A DNA stretch of 64,000 bases, taken from NCBI GenBank assembly GCA_965153355.1, contig OZ231126.1, positions 3,534,001-3,598,000 on the forward strand, read 5' to 3'. Positions within the stretch are counted from its first letter, which is position 1. Each line of letters opens with the position of its first letter. Made by a program: the position numbers and the translations under genes. Below, piece after piece: positions 27,706 to 41,228 of this stretch. Under the pieces are notes generated by a model. That model was not told the DNA's origin. It did not search any database and was given only the letters and a program-made list of their open reading frames with translations. This stretch comes from Flaccisagitta enflata. Lineage: Eukaryota > Chaetognatha > Sagittoidea > Aphragmophora.

Positions 27706-28395
27706 AAGTTTTGCCTCTGCCGGTCTACAAACAAGATTCACATCAACCAGAGAAACCTCAGATTCTAGACAGAAATCCGTCTTCAAGATTTGGCTACTAT
27801 TTGACTCGTTAAAAATTCCGTAGAAAAAAATCATTTTCCTTTTGTTTTTAAACAATTCAACAAAATCATTATTGTTTCTTTTTGTGCTGTCTACATAAAA
27901 TACTTAGTTATAGATTATCTTCAAAAAAGGGTTAAGAACTCCGTCCTTTTCTTCAATTATCGATTCATGATAAGAGAAAAGAAATTTAACCCTCTAGGTC
28001 AATGAAAAAGCAATGATAGTGATGTAAAAGCCATTGGGAAGAGTAGATCAGTGAAACAAAAATTTGTTTCTAAAGAAGCGTGAAATGATTTATGATAAGC
28101 TAGCCAATTCAAGATTTTATTTTTTTTATTTTTTGGTAATCAATATAGATCAACATATTCATGAACCAGGCAGTAAAGTCGAATCTTGCTTTGGCATCTC
28201 ATCTTCCAATCTTTTTTTTATAAAGGTAAAAAATTTTGGCGTGGAATTTACATAAAAGAGGCGAATTTCGTCTTAAAGGGTCAATGTTGTTTTTCACATT
28301 CTGTTGATCTCGAAAAACATCGTTCATCTACGCAAATTGCAAATCTGCCAAAAGGACATAAAGGATAGAAAAATCATCTTATCATTTTTCTTTTT

Positions 28396-29194
28396 AGTTG
28401 CGGACACGCAAGTTTAAAGAGGCTTTGTTCGTCTGTTGGTCCGTCCGTTGGTACGTCCATCTGTCAGTCCGTTGGTCCGGGGTCATCGAGTCAAAAAATG
28501 GAAACACGAACGTTTTATCACATGCACCACATTTAGGCGGAATATGTGGGAACATAGTTATCATAGTAAATATTACTCCAGTGGCATGAAATTTGAACTG
28601 GAGGTAGTTTTTTAGTAGAATTTTCATTTGGTGTCATGATTCAATCATAATTCATTTCTTATAAATAGGGTATTCCAGCCAAGATGATGAAATTTCAATA
28701 TCAAATGTCGCTGATTTTTCCCGCTTTTAAATCAATTGACCCCGAGTAACAGAGAGTGACCAAAATTGACTGACAATCATGCACATGAGTATTTCAGAGT
28801 AATTGGATCGAATATTGCACAGTTTTTGGCCCCTGTTGGATAAACAGACAAAGAATAAAAAATGCAGAAATTTTTTTTTATATGCAGCTTATGCGGGATT
28901 AAATACAGAACTCACTTCTTACATTCATAGGACATCTTTATGTCATTGTTTAAGCCTATGGTGACCTAAATTTAGGTAATATACTTTCTCCATTCAATTG
29001 TGGAGATTTTCTTTTGCTTTTAACGACAATAATAAGACTCGATCCTCGCTTAGTACATCACTTTCCGCCTCAATGTGGCGCATGTTTTAGATACTTTTTG
29101 CGTATGTTTGTGTGTGGGTTGGGGTTGGGATGGGAGTTGGACGCCCCTCCCCACCCATCCGTGAACAATATTGTGACCCCGCGTCACTTGTTTT
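28396..29194 (+). mobile_element. Hairpin-ended element HP07, long
   Basis: Left AGTTGCG-GACA-CGCAAGT (one stem mismatch) and AGAGGCTTTG core; right end TTGTGACCCCGCGTCACTTG, the same terminus type as HP02. The interior is AT-rich non-coding sequence, possibly including nested insertions. Confidence 0.6.
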
Positions 29195-29887
29195 ATACAC
29201 ACATAAACCCCACAATAACGGATGCCAAGGGGCTAACAAATTTCATCCTTTATGGTCAGATTTCTGTTATTACGAACATAAAATTTAAAAGAAAATGACA
29301 TGATGGAACTACAAATTGACATCCATTATCAGCGGAATTCCATTACTTTTGGATTCGTTATGGCGGGGTGTAATTGTACTTCAAATTATACCCAATAAGT
29401 TACTAGTTGAACATTCTTGATAACTATTTTTCAAACATGTTTTGGACCGCTTATTGTGACCCGAGCCTTAACCCTTTGTGGTCTTTTGCATAACTCCACC
29501 CAGTAATCGAAATAACACTTCCAATTCCATAACTGCCCTACCCACTTGCTCGTTATAACACCCCCATAACTGCCCCTGGCCTTGCCCGGTCGCAACCTTT
29601 GACCTTGTCAGGCTTTGTAGATTATCTGAAATTCGACTTTTGCAATTTGCATTTTGCAATATTGTGGGTTAAGTGGCCACGTGGTTGAGATGCGATGACA
29701 CTGCTTTGCAAAAAAAGATGCTTCTCTTTCCACGATTATTCACTGGAAAATGCGAAAAGATCAAATCTCCAGATCTTTTTTTTTCTTTGGTATTTTTGTT
29801 TTTCCTCAAATTCTTTTTCTTTTATTTTTTGTTCTTCTTGGTTTGTCTGATGTTTTTCTTTCTCGCTTTTGCCTCTTTTTTTTTTAT

Positions 29888-29990
29888 GTCGCATGCACGC
29901 GATTCTTTAACCCGCTACTTTTGTTCGTTCAACTGTTCGTTCAACCGTTTGTTCGTTCGTTCATCGATCGGTTTTTTGGTTGGTTGCTCT
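29888..29990 (+). mobile_element. Hairpin-ended element HP08, partial
   Basis: GTCGCATGCACGCGATTC left end followed by (GTTC)n; the right end appears lost where HP09 begins. Confidence 0.55.
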
Positions 29991-29994
29991 TTTT

Positions 29995-30120
29995 AGGTGC
30001 GACAAAGCACCTCTATAACTGGCTGTGTCCGTTGGTTGATCGGTCAGTCGGTCGGTCGGTTGATTGGTCGGATAACGCATTCGCTCGACGATCCAGCTTA
30101 TTGGCCTACTTGGCCTTGTT
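29995..30120 (+). mobile_element. Hairpin-ended element HP09, AGGTGC subtype
   Basis: Hairpin AGGTGC-GACAAA-GCACCT, CTCTATAACTGGCTGTGTCC, GGTCGGTCGG core, and TTGGCCTACTTGGCCTTGTT end. A near reverse-complement twin of HP18 at 49658. Confidence 0.82.
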
Positions 30121-30275
30121 AAAGCAGTTTTTGAATCACTGTCCTCGTCAAAATGCTAGGTTATCCTATTTATTAACTACCTTAGCCCAGCCATACGCTT
30201 TGTTTTACGAACAATATTATGAACACGCATAGATGATTCATCTGTCTGTTCGGTCTGTCAATCATGTGAACTAGG

Positions 30276-30520
30276 AACAAGGCCAGATACACGGCCAATC
30301 CGTAGTCGCTGCTGGTGGGCAGGGGCAGTAATGCGGGTGGGCAGGGGCAGTAATGCGGGTGGGCAGGGGCAGTATGTGAGTTGGCGGGGGCTGCATTGAC
30401 GCCAGGCAGGAGCTGTGATGGTCAGAAATCCGCTTTTCAGTCGATTTCGTGTCATCAAAATTTTCGCGTGACACTCAGACCAAGGGACACACCCTCTTAT
30501 AGAGTCGCTAGGCAGCGACT
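30276..30520 (-). mobile_element. Hairpin-ended element HP10, AGTCGCT subtype
   Basis: AACAAGGCCAGATACACGGC, arm AGTCGCTGCTGG, triplicated GTGGGCAGGGGCAGTA, and right hairpin AGTCGCT-AGGC-AGCGACT then AAAA. Confidence 0.82.
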
Positions 30521-30613
30521 AAAAACACGCACGGATCCTGATGTGACGAACGGTCTGTCCGTCTACAGTCCGTCTATTCGTCACGTTTTGGGAAGAACAC
30601 ACATGGATATTAA

Positions 30614-30637
30614 TCATCATCATCATTATCATCAGCG

Positions 30638-30695
<58 letters not shown>

Positions 30696-30762
30696 TATCA
30701 TCGTCTTCATTATCATCCTCATCATCCTCTTCATCTTCATCATCCTTATCATCGTCTTCATT

Positions 30763-30812
<50 letters not shown>
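30614..30812 (+). repeat. (CAT)n microsatellite
   Basis: CAT triplets with a CTTATCATCGTCTTC interruption repeated twice. The following 30820-32420 stretch holds no gene I recognise; 31100-31280 has short palindromes around ACAGCCGGCTGTAA. Confidence 0.95.
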
Positions 30813-30814
<2 letters not shown>

Positions 30815-32428
30815 GTGAGTCAGTAAACCAACTGACTCACCTTCATACCCTCTCCCACGGTATCCCCTGTTGGCACTTTTGATTCCACTATCAAATCACG
30901 AATCACTGGAGTTCACCCTTTTTCAATCAGACTTACGATTCATTATACACGGCAAAAGCACACACTTTACAGCACACTTTTTTTTTCAAATACATATCGG
31001 ACAGCTCATTTTCCTTATAATCAGTCAGCGGACAAAACATAATAGGTATATCTATCATACCGTTGGTTTTGATCCAATATGCTGATAGTAAACAAAATAT
31101 TGTTTGCAACAACTAGACGTTGAAATAACAGCCGGCTGTAATATTACAAAATTGTAGAATTATAGCCAGCTGTATTTCTAACAACTTGTTGTTGCATACA
31201 ACATTTTGTTTGTTACAGCCGGCTGTAACTTGAGCAGCTGATTATCGCATACAATATTTTGTTTTTGAGCAATATGTTGGATCGAAGTCAATAGTCTTAT
31301 ATATATACCTATAGTGTTTTGTCCACTGACTGTAATGCGCCTCTGAAAACGACAATTGAATTCTCATCCTTAAAACTTGACTCATTAACTAATGGAGTCG
31401 CAAACACTAGAAATTGCCGATTTAGATAGTCATTAATTTCGAATGAAAACGCATGCAAATGAGATCGAGCATATTCCAATGAAATCGCATGCATGCACGC
31501 CTCGATATCTGCCTACCGGCGAAATTTCGCGTTCCAGGAGAAAAGTTGATGATTCAGAAATTTCGAAATATATTCAGTTTCACTAATCGAATTGACTACC
31601 ACCAGACTGAGTCTGCCATCATCCTCCTTCTGCCATTAGCATATCCACCTCCTCCTCCTCTTCTTTCTCCCGCTCCTCTTCTTCTTCGCTTCATCACCAT
31701 TTTCCACACTATTCTTGTGACCACATGTTCACGCAACTCTATTATTTAAGGGCAATGTTGTTTCAACTTTCATAAGTATCAGTACCTTGGTAGAGAATGC
31801 CGGCGGTCCCAAATGGTTGACCTCGATTCTTGCCTCTAAGGGTATGGTTTTCTAATCAATGTTGCTAGTGTCAGTACTTCCACCAGTGCATTAGTAATTT
31901 TTGATTGTCGCTTTTGTAAGAAATTTTGTGCATACTTAATGGTATAGGCTTGTCCGAACCTATACTAATGAGGTATGCAGTCAGGTTGATAATTTTGTCA
32001 GGTGAGCATTCTGTTTGTTAAAAATAAAGGATAGTTGTGAGCAATCCGGAGTAAACACCATAGAAAGCTTGCAAGGTTTTCCCGTCCGCAACGACCCCGC
32101 TTCACTTGCTTTGATCGCCTCCCCAATTTTCCTCCTTCCTTTTCGCTTTTCTTTACTTCCTCCTTTACCTTCACATGTTTGCCTTTTTATTTGCTGATGC
32201 GCATGTTCCGTGCGCCAGTCTGTCCATCGGCCCGTCCGTGATACTCGAATTGAAACAGTGAAAACGCGCTTATCCGCTCCTGCCTCCGCTCCGCAACGAT
32301 ATTGTATCCCTTGTTCACCTACTTTCTGTTGTCTTTACTTTATTTTCTCTCTCTTCCTTATATCCTTATATCATTGCTTCAAATGCTTTATCATTACCTC
32401 TTATAGTTAAAACCTTATCACTTCTTTC

Positions 32429-32785
32429 CAGGGGTGTATAAAATGAATTATAATTGAGTCGCTTTTGATTTTTTATTCCCCTTCCTTTGATTTTCTTCCC
32501 CGCAACGCGTCGCGTCGCGATGCGTTTTTATATCTGTGATTTTCTTCCCTATATAGCAATAAAACAATGTATTTCAGGTTTAAATAGTGTTAAATTGTGT
32601 TTTACTAATTGTGTGTTATGATTTGGTACTGTCATAAGTTAAGTTATAAGTCATAAGTCATAAGTCATAAGTCATAAGTTAAGTTTTATAAGTTAATTTC
32701 CTTTTTTTTCCCCCTTTGATTTCCTTCCCCATCTCCAGACCCTTTGATTTCCCCCCCCCCCCCAACTCAATAATATACAGGCCTG
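32429..32785 (-). mobile_element. hAT-type MITE, copy 1
   Basis: Ends CAGGGGTGTATA and TATACAGGCCTG, flanked by the 8-bp direct repeat CTTCTTTC (32421-32428 and 32786-32793). An 8-bp duplication with CAGGG-type ends is characteristic of hAT transposons. No coding capacity; the interior includes ATAAGTC repeats. Confidence 0.88.
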
Positions 32786-32799
32786 CTTCTTTCATCAAT

Positions 32800-33120
32800 T
32801 CCCTTACTTCTCCCTCCCACCTCTCTTCTCCATTCCTCCTCCTCTCCATCACCCTCTTTCCTCCCTCTCCCTTCCTCTGCCTCTTCATCTTCTTCCTCCA
32901 TCACCTTTTTTCCTCCCTCTCCCTCTCCCTCCTGCCTCTTCCTCTTCCTCATCCTTCTTTGCCTCGTGCAAAAATGACTCAACTTAGCTCTTATTCCGCA
33001 ACTTCTAGCTTCTTCTTCTTCTTCGTCTCTTTCTTCTTCTTCTTCATCGTTGTCTTCTTCTTCATCGTCTTCGTCTTCCTCCTCAATTTTCTCGCGTTTG
33101 AGTTTCTTTGACTTCCTCTT
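32800..33120. repeat. (TTCCTC/CTTCTT)n pyrimidine-rich tract
   Basis: Low-complexity stretch producing Glu/Arg-rich frames on the minus strand. A (CT)n tract follows at 33211-33260. Confidence 0.85.
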
Positions 33121-33207
33121 CATTATTCCGGTCTTTTCTTTCTCTTTTATCTTTACCTTTATTTTTCCATGTTTCTTTCCTTTGTTATGATAAGTCTTTT
33201 GTAATTT

Positions 33208-33261
<54 letters not shown>

Positions 33262-34046
33262 GTTTACATATTAATTTTAAAATGAGCAATAATCGCCAAC
33301 AATGACTCTTTTTTTGAACATGCTATATGCCCTCGATTGCCCTCATATTTTTTGGTAATTTTATTCTACGTGCTATCTAGATTTACAAAATTTGGTGATA
33401 TTGCGTATTTTTCGTCTTACGGTGACCTCAGACTCGTCAGAATGAGGAAGTTTGGATTTTACCGGCGTTTTTTTTATTCTATTTACTCTCATTTCATCCC
33501 TCCAACTGTGATCTCACTCTTTCTTTTACAAATTCGGTTCCAGTTACAGATCAGCTCCACTTGAGCGCATCCCCGAGGATTGTAAAAAAAAATTTCCTAA
33601 AAACAAAGTGAGTAATTATATATTTTTTTTTCTCGGTGATTTCAATAAGTTTTCTAGATACTTGGCCTAGTTGGTGGGTGCGCTTGAGCGATATGCAACT
33701 GAACAAAAGCATGACGTAAAAACTGTGATTATTGTTCCCTTGAAAATTTTTTTATTGCCATGATTGTATTGATATGATTTCATTCTTCGGGTATTTATGA
33801 AATTATGATTTTTCTATCCATCTTTTTTTCACTCAGATATAGAACTTAAAGGAGAAAGAATTCATCAAAGACTGACACGCGGTCTTGTGACCAAATTCTG
33901 CGCTTTTCTTAATCGCAGAAGTGAAAGAAAAAGCAGAAGAAAGAAAAGAAAAAAAAACAGAAAGCAAAACAGACAGAATTCGCGGAAAAAAACAGGAATT
34001 GTTGGGGGTTTTTTCTCTGCAACGAGAGAAAAGTCGAATTGCAAGA

Positions 34047-34097
34047 ATGTCTGCTCAACCCAAACTCCCTCTCGGCGAGATCAGCGGCTACGACCAG
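34047..34097 (+). CDS. Beta-thymosin exon 1
   Basis: 17 codons, ATG preceded by AAGA. Phase 0 donor CAG|GTAACA. Small but matches the family's N-terminal helix and joins in frame to LKKT. Confidence 0.72.
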
Positions 34098-37000
34098 GTA
34101 ACATTACTAAAATTTAACAACAGATAACAACAGTAAACAACAATTAACATTACTAACATTTAACAACAGATGGCGTGTTTTCAAAGTTTCCCTTTTTGGA
34201 TGCGTCCTCGCACCTCTATAGGAAGCTTTGTCTGTCGGTCCGTCTTTCCGTCGGTCCGTCCGACGACGTAAAATCGAGCCGAATCAGGCATACCTAATTG
34301 AGCAAGATTGAGCAAGATTGAGCAATTTTTCTCTCTTGCGCGGGCGATAAATACCTACAGTGGGGTTCGAGGAATAACAGCCTAAACTGGAGGAAGGTAT
34401 TTAAGTGTCTTAATTTCATTTGACAAACTTGATATTTGAAATATAAGTTGTTCACATGATGCTTTTGTCCCTGAGTTTTTTGGTTGCTATGGAAACCAGA
34501 ATTATTTTTTTGAACATTCATAACAATTAGAATATTGATATTTTGACAAATATTATGAGGGAACATTGCTCAGAATTAGATTTGCTACAACTTTCCCACA
34601 GTATGTCCTGTCAGAATATTGCTCGTTAGCCGTTGCTAGGGAGCATCATTTAGTGGTTGCTAGGTGTGATGCCCCCTAGCAACGGCCAAACGAGCAATAT
34701 TCTTACAGAACATACTGTGGGAAAGTTGTAGCAAATTTAATTTTTAACAATGTTCCCTGACAATATTTCTCAAAATATTGATATTTCAGTCGTTATAAAT
34801 GTTTGAAAAAATAATGTTGGTTTCCATAGCAACCAAAAAACTTAGGGACAAAAGCATCGAGTGAACAATTTATATTTCAAATATCAAGTTTAGGCTGTTA
34901 TTCCACGAACCCCACTGTAGTCTCATGAATAAAACGCAAAGGACGCATCTATATAGAGGTCAAATTTCGGCCTTGTTCTTCATTTCTTTTTTGGTGCGTC
35001 TGTCAGAAACGCATCTCTATGAGATGGTCTGTCCGTCGGTCCGTCCGTCTATTTTGCCTGTGCAAAAACCGGTGCCGGGATAATAAGCCAAATTTATAAC
35101 ACGCAGAGACATAGTCCGGACGCGTCGTTGCCCGGTTGGGCATGTTTTTGGTTTTTCCCCCCGTTTTAAGGGATGGAGTGGCGTAGGGGAGTTGTGTGTA
35201 TTAGCCTGTACTGAAATGACTAAAACCAAAAAAATCGAAATTCTACGAGCAGTTCATGTTGTGGAGCTGTCTTGGGTTTCTATTGTCATCATTTTCAGCT
35301 TTTAAAGTTTACATCTTGGTTTCCGCGCCTTACCTTGAACTTCCCATAGGTCAATAGAAAACTAAAAATTTCGAATTGCTCAAATCAAAATTTTGACTGC
35401 AGATTTGAAATCTGCAAAAAAACTGTCTGTTGAAAGTGTTTTTCTTTTTTTCAAAATTCCTTCGTGATCATCATCAAAATCCACGCTAAAGATTTTTAAA
35501 GAAGGTAAGTTGGCAATCATCTAGAATCCGGGATTGAGATTTTCAGAGGCGAAGACAGTAGCTTTTTGTTTCTGTAGGACTCGGGCGAGCACGAGGAAGG
35601 TTATTGACGTTCATTTTACGCTGTTTATGTTTAGGGTTAGGGGTGGGGTTAGGGTTAGGGGTGGAGTTAGGGTTAGGAGTAGGGTTAGGAGTAGGGTTAG
35701 GGTTAGTCGTGAGGTTAGGGTTAGGAGTGGGGTTAGTTAAGGGGTAGGGGTGGGGTTAGGGTTGGGGGTGGGGTTAGGGGTTGGGTTAGGTTTAGGGGTG
35801 GGGTCGGGGTTAGGGGTAGGTTTGGGGATAAGGGTTAGGGTTAAGGTTAGGGGTGCGGTTAGGATTAGGGGTGGGGTTAGGGGTAGGGGTAGGGGTGGTG
35901 TTAAGGTTAGGGGTGGCGTCAGTAGTCTTAGATCATGGTAGATGTCAATTTCAATGGAGCTTTTTCATTATGCGTCTTTAATAAAACAGTTTTACTCAAT
36001 CCCGGATACTAGATGATAGCCGTAAGTTCAATGATTTTACAAAGAAATGAAAAGAAAATGTATGTTTCGCGATATTTGACAGCACTTTTGACCACCTTCT
36101 AAATGAAATATCAAAAAAAGGAAAAAACTTTCAATTGACAGTTTTTTCTGCAGATTCCGAATCTGCAGTCAGAATTAGAATTTGAGAACTTTAAAATTTT
36201 GGAATTCCTATAAGGGTAGGGTTTATAGAAGGTAAGGCGCGGCCACCTAAAAGTAGAATTTCAAAACCAGTATTGATTTCAACAGAAGCCTGAGACAGTC
36301 CCACAACATGATCTACTGGTAGAATGTTGATTTTATTGCTTTTTGGTATGTAGGTACAAGCTAGTGTGTATCTTTGACTTTGAACAAGAATGTCTTCATA
36401 ATGAAAAAAGAGAGACTGAAAAACTGACAGACAGCCTAAAAAGTACATCTAATGTTGACGGATTTCCGTTCCAGAGCCTAGTAGACATATAGAATGGAAC
36501 CGACGATGTGACATACAGAAGGACGGACCGACATTGAGACAATGTGACTTACAGACGGACTGACATTAAGACAATGTGACTTGCAGACGGACTGACATTA
36601 AGACAATGTGACTTACAGACGGATCGACAAAGAGATAAAGAAACATGTAGAGACGGAGTAAGGTGACTTCTAAGAATTGCAGCTGTGACAACATGGCAAA
36701 AAAATGTTTTAGTCAGATGGCGCATTTTGTCCAGGCTAGGCATACAAATGAGCAAGTGAATAAACAATAAACAGAAGGACCAGGGATAAACAAGCCCGAC
36801 CGGGCGATGCGTCCGGACTGTGTCGCTGCGTGTATTGATCATGTGACATATATGGAGAGACAGATGGACGAACAGACGGGTAAAACGACTGAGTAGTAAA
36901 GGAGGCTCTCAAAACATGTTGGTTGATCACTTGTTTCATTCTATGATCTCACCATGGGCAGAACGCGGTTTTCACACAGGCGTAACAGACGGACCGACGG

Positions 37001-39393
37001 ACGGACGGTTTGATGGACAGACGGACGGACGGACAGACCTTATACAGATGCGTTCCTGACAGAGGTATCTTAAAAACAGGAAAGAGACCTCAAAAGACCT
37101 TAAGAAGCGCCATCTAGTTCATTTAACAAGCGCATGACTATAGTTTCGACTCCCATCATACATCTAAGTCGTCAACAGGACTACTAGAGATCATGTCCGT
37201 CGGTCAGTCAATCGGTCCGTCGCGTTTACGGTTGACCTGACCTGGCCCCAGATGTTGGCTCTCTTTCGCAGTTATCATCCCTCAGTTGTTACCTCCGTTG
37301 GATATTTTCATTATCATTTAGAAAAAATATTTGAAATGATTTTTACAACAACTATGAATATTTAATCCACGCAACGAACAATTTTAAATCAAATTCTATA
37401 AATATTTATCAAATATTCAAATTACTTGGTTTAAATTTTCAACGAGAAAATCAACAAACATTAACTACTGCATATTATTATCTTTTTTCATCAGGCCTGT
37501 CTATTATTGAGTTCCCCCCCCCCCGTGGGGGGGGGGGGAATCAAAGGGTCTGAAGATGGGGAAGGAAATCAAAGGGGGAAAAATAGAAAAAAAGGAAATT
37601 TGGGGAAATAAAAATGTAACTTTTGACAGTACCAAATCATAAAGCTTAATTAGTAAAACACAATTTAACAATATTTAAACCTTAACTACATAGTTTTATT
37701 GCTATATGGGGTAGAAAATCATAGATATAAAAACGCGACGCGACGCGTTGCGGGGAAGAAAATCAAAGGCAGGGGGGGAAAAAAATCAAAAGCGACTCAA
37801 TAATATACACCCCTGTTTTTCATCTATCGAGGGGTGGGGCCATGGGGGAGGGGGGGTTGTAGAAAAGATTTGCATTAATCAGTATGCAGTCCACATAGGC
37901 CCACTAATGAACACCTGGTTGTCAGTATGCAACTTGGTCTCCACAGCGAGAAAGGAGGAAACGCAATTAGACATTCATCATCATTAACATTACCGAGGAA
38001 GAGAGAGAAACCACTCCATTTATATAGGGGTGGTGCGAAGAGGGGAGAAAGGATATCGAGAAACCGTTCGGGGTGGGAAAGGGTGGGGGGTAGGTAGGGT
38101 TGCTGGTAGATTGGTGGAAGTGCCTACAGTAGCACAGTTAGAGACGAGGACGTTAAAGATGAGGACGTTGACGACATTAAACACGACGACCATGACTTTA
38201 AAGACGACAATGATGACGACGGGAGGGGGAGTTGGCTCAGTGGTAGAGAGTGGGCTTGTGATCCTTTGGGTCACAGGTTCGATTCCCGTCATGGGTGATT
38301 CTTTTCAACGGAGGTTGAAAGGCTAATCCTTGAACAGGGAATTACACGGGTTTCCTGGATAATTCCAGCAATAATGCTAGCTAGCTAGAGGGAGGGTAGG
38401 CCATATGACATCATGGTGCGGAATCTGACATTGCCAGATGATTGCGCCAAATGTGTAGGCATATAGCCTCTCCTTACATTGTAAGTGAAGCTGAACGTAA
38501 TTCAATAAACAACCGGACATGATTCCTCCGGACACAACAACAACAACAACGTTGAAGACGACGTAGACGACAATAACGACGTATAGCGTAGACGACCGTG
38601 GCGACTGTATTTCCTTTCGGTTTGCGTTTAAGGAGGCAATGACCTGAAGGGCACAGACGCTTCAGACGGCCAACTAACCAACCCCCCCCCCGGCGGCCAA
38701 CCTACGAACAACCCCTCTCTTACTACCCACCCCCCCCCCACAAAAGACGCCTCTGCCAGAGCCAACCGGCTTCTCTGCTTAGTCGAGAGAAGGAAGAAAA
38801 ATGAAGGGGAAAAAAGAAAAAGAAAAATAAAGAGGGAAACGTTGGAAGTTAAAAGTAAAAATCAAACCGGAGAGGAGCAGAAGAAGAAGAAGAAGAAGAA
38901 GAAGAAGAAGAAGAAGAAGAAGAAGAAGAAGAAGAAGAAGAAGAAGAAGAAGAAGAAACAAGAGAAGAAGAAGAAGAAGAAGAAGAAGAAGAAGAAGAAG
39001 AAGAAGAAGAAGAAGAAGAAGAAGAAGAAGAAGAAGAAGAAGAAGAAGAAGAAGAAGAAGAAGAAGAAAGAGAAAAACAAAATGGACAGAATGGAGGAGT
39101 AAGAGATTGAGAAGAAGAAGAAGAAGAAGAAGAAGAAGAAGAAGAAGAAGAAGAAGAAGAAGAAGAAGAAGAAGAAGAAGAAAAGAAAGAAAAAGAAAAA
39201 GAAAAAGAAAAAGAAAAAGAAAAAGAAAAATATTGTGCGAAGAGTAGGGAGGTCAAATTGTCAGGGCGTGCGACTAGCACTGCCCCTGTCCAAATTAAGA
39301 ACCGGTCAAACGGTCATTGAATTCATTGCCCCAGCACATCCTCACATACTTGCAGTACATAATCGCCAGATAGACAAGTCGCTCGCTCTCTCT

Positions 39394-39456
<63 letters not shown>

Positions 39457-41145
39457 CAAATGCCATACCATCATTTCTGTATTATCTTGTGGAATTACGT
39501 TAAATTTTGTCGGCTTCTAGCAAAAGGTGTTTTTATAACCTTCTAACTTGGCGTCTTATGCCGTTTTTTTCCCTCGCCGCCCACAAGCTCAAGAACATCA
39601 TTTGCATATCAAGAATATCAGCTGCAATACTCGTAAAATCTGAAATACTTGCGAAAATTCCAAAATCAGAAATAATTTATAGGAAAAGTTAGATGAAACA
39701 TGATGCCGCGGGTGGGCAGGGGCAGTGAAGCTGTGGCTAAGAGACAGCGGACAGGGGAAGTGCACAAAATCGGTGACAAGAACACTTTTTACTATCTGTG
39801 ACTGACGGACTGATCTACCACCCCAAAGATAGACAGTAACTGCGAATGAGATACAGACATAAAATTCGTCAATCGTCACATCATCAAGGAAGGGCTGGTT
39901 CGAGTGGTTCGTCCGTCATTGAATTGAACATTTGACACCCACTCTCTTTATCATTTCGCTTTTGTCTTCCTTTTGTTGTTTTCTTGTTGTTGTTTTTTCG
40001 TTGGCAGTGGATCCGAGTAATCCGGGCAGTAAATCGATTCCAGATTCAAGAACTAAAATATCTCAATTGTCTCAGCTTATTTCTCTCACGTTCTCACGAT
40101 TCTTTCCCGAATTCTATTTAACAATTAACACCCAAAACAAAAACAAATTCTTTTACAACCGGCTCTTACTTGATTACAAGACATAACGGATTATTAATAC
40201 TTGCCAAAATGAATAGGATATTGCTAAATATTCAAATTGTAGATAGGTAAATTAACAATATTTTGTGGGGCGGACTTCCGATTCTGGCGGGGTCAGACAA
40301 GACGATCAGTTGTACATTTTCCTTGCTGTCTATGTTGACAGGTGTTTTGAAATTCGAATCTAGAATTTTTCCCACCGTGTTCAAGCCAAATTTTTTTTCA
40401 CTATGAACTAGAAACTAGTTGCTGGTAGCGAGCTAGTTTTTGAATTTTCTCCACCAGTCGATGAATGAGCATTGAAATGCAAGGCCTCGAATGCGTGTGT
40501 TTTTAGATTAAAGTCAGAGGACTAGTAACTCTACATAAGAGGTTTTGTCCGTCTGTCAGTCAGTTCATAACGCACAAATCAAAAAGTGTGAAAAAGCACA
40601 TTGGAAATGCCGCAGGTGTGTGGGAGCGGGGAGTGTAGAGGGTAGGGGGTTGTTCGCTACTGCCCACCCGCCCGCGACGACATTGTAACCCCGCGTTTCT
40701 TTTTTCTTATGAAAAGTGCAACAAAAAGTAACTTTAAAAAAATCTTGAAAAAAAACTGTTTTTTTTTTTTACAAATTGTCTCATAATTTAATTCAAAACC
40801 TCCCCTCTACACTCCCCGCTTTCACACACCCACGGCATTTCCAATGTGCTTTTTCACACTTTTCAATTAGCACTTTATGAACTGACCGATAAGTTGACCG
40901 ACGGACGGACGAAACCTCTCATGTAGAGTTGCTAGTCTGCATTCGAGGCCTTGCATTTCAATGCTCATTCATCAACTGGTGGAGAAAATTCGAAAAATAG
41001 CTCGCTACCAGCAACTAGTTTCTAGTTCATAGTGAAAAAGAAAATTTGGCTCGAACACAGTGGGAAAAATTCTAGATTCTCAATTGTCAGATAATGAGTT
41101 GAATATCATATTCAATAATTACATTATTACCAATAAAGGCGGCTA

Positions 41146-41228
<83 letters not shown>

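Larger units (their letters stand above)
36436..39897 (+). repeat. Segmental duplication S, copy A
   Basis: Direct repeat of 57066-61915. Only this copy carries the hAT MITE at 37492 and the SINE near 38222. It lacks the telomere-like element, the HP element and the foldback element of copy B. Confidence 0.92.

Noticed and set aside
35631-35925. A true chromosome end
   Set aside because: The array is degenerate, short, and sits in the loop of an inverted repeat with unique sequence on both sides.
38222-38300. A functional tRNA gene
   Set aside because: A and B boxes are good, but the arms do not fold into a tRNA and the sequence continues into a SINE body and tail.
40008-40186. Possible extra thymosin exon starting DPSNPGSKSIPDSRTKIS
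   Set aside because: No donor in a fitting phase and no thymosin motif.
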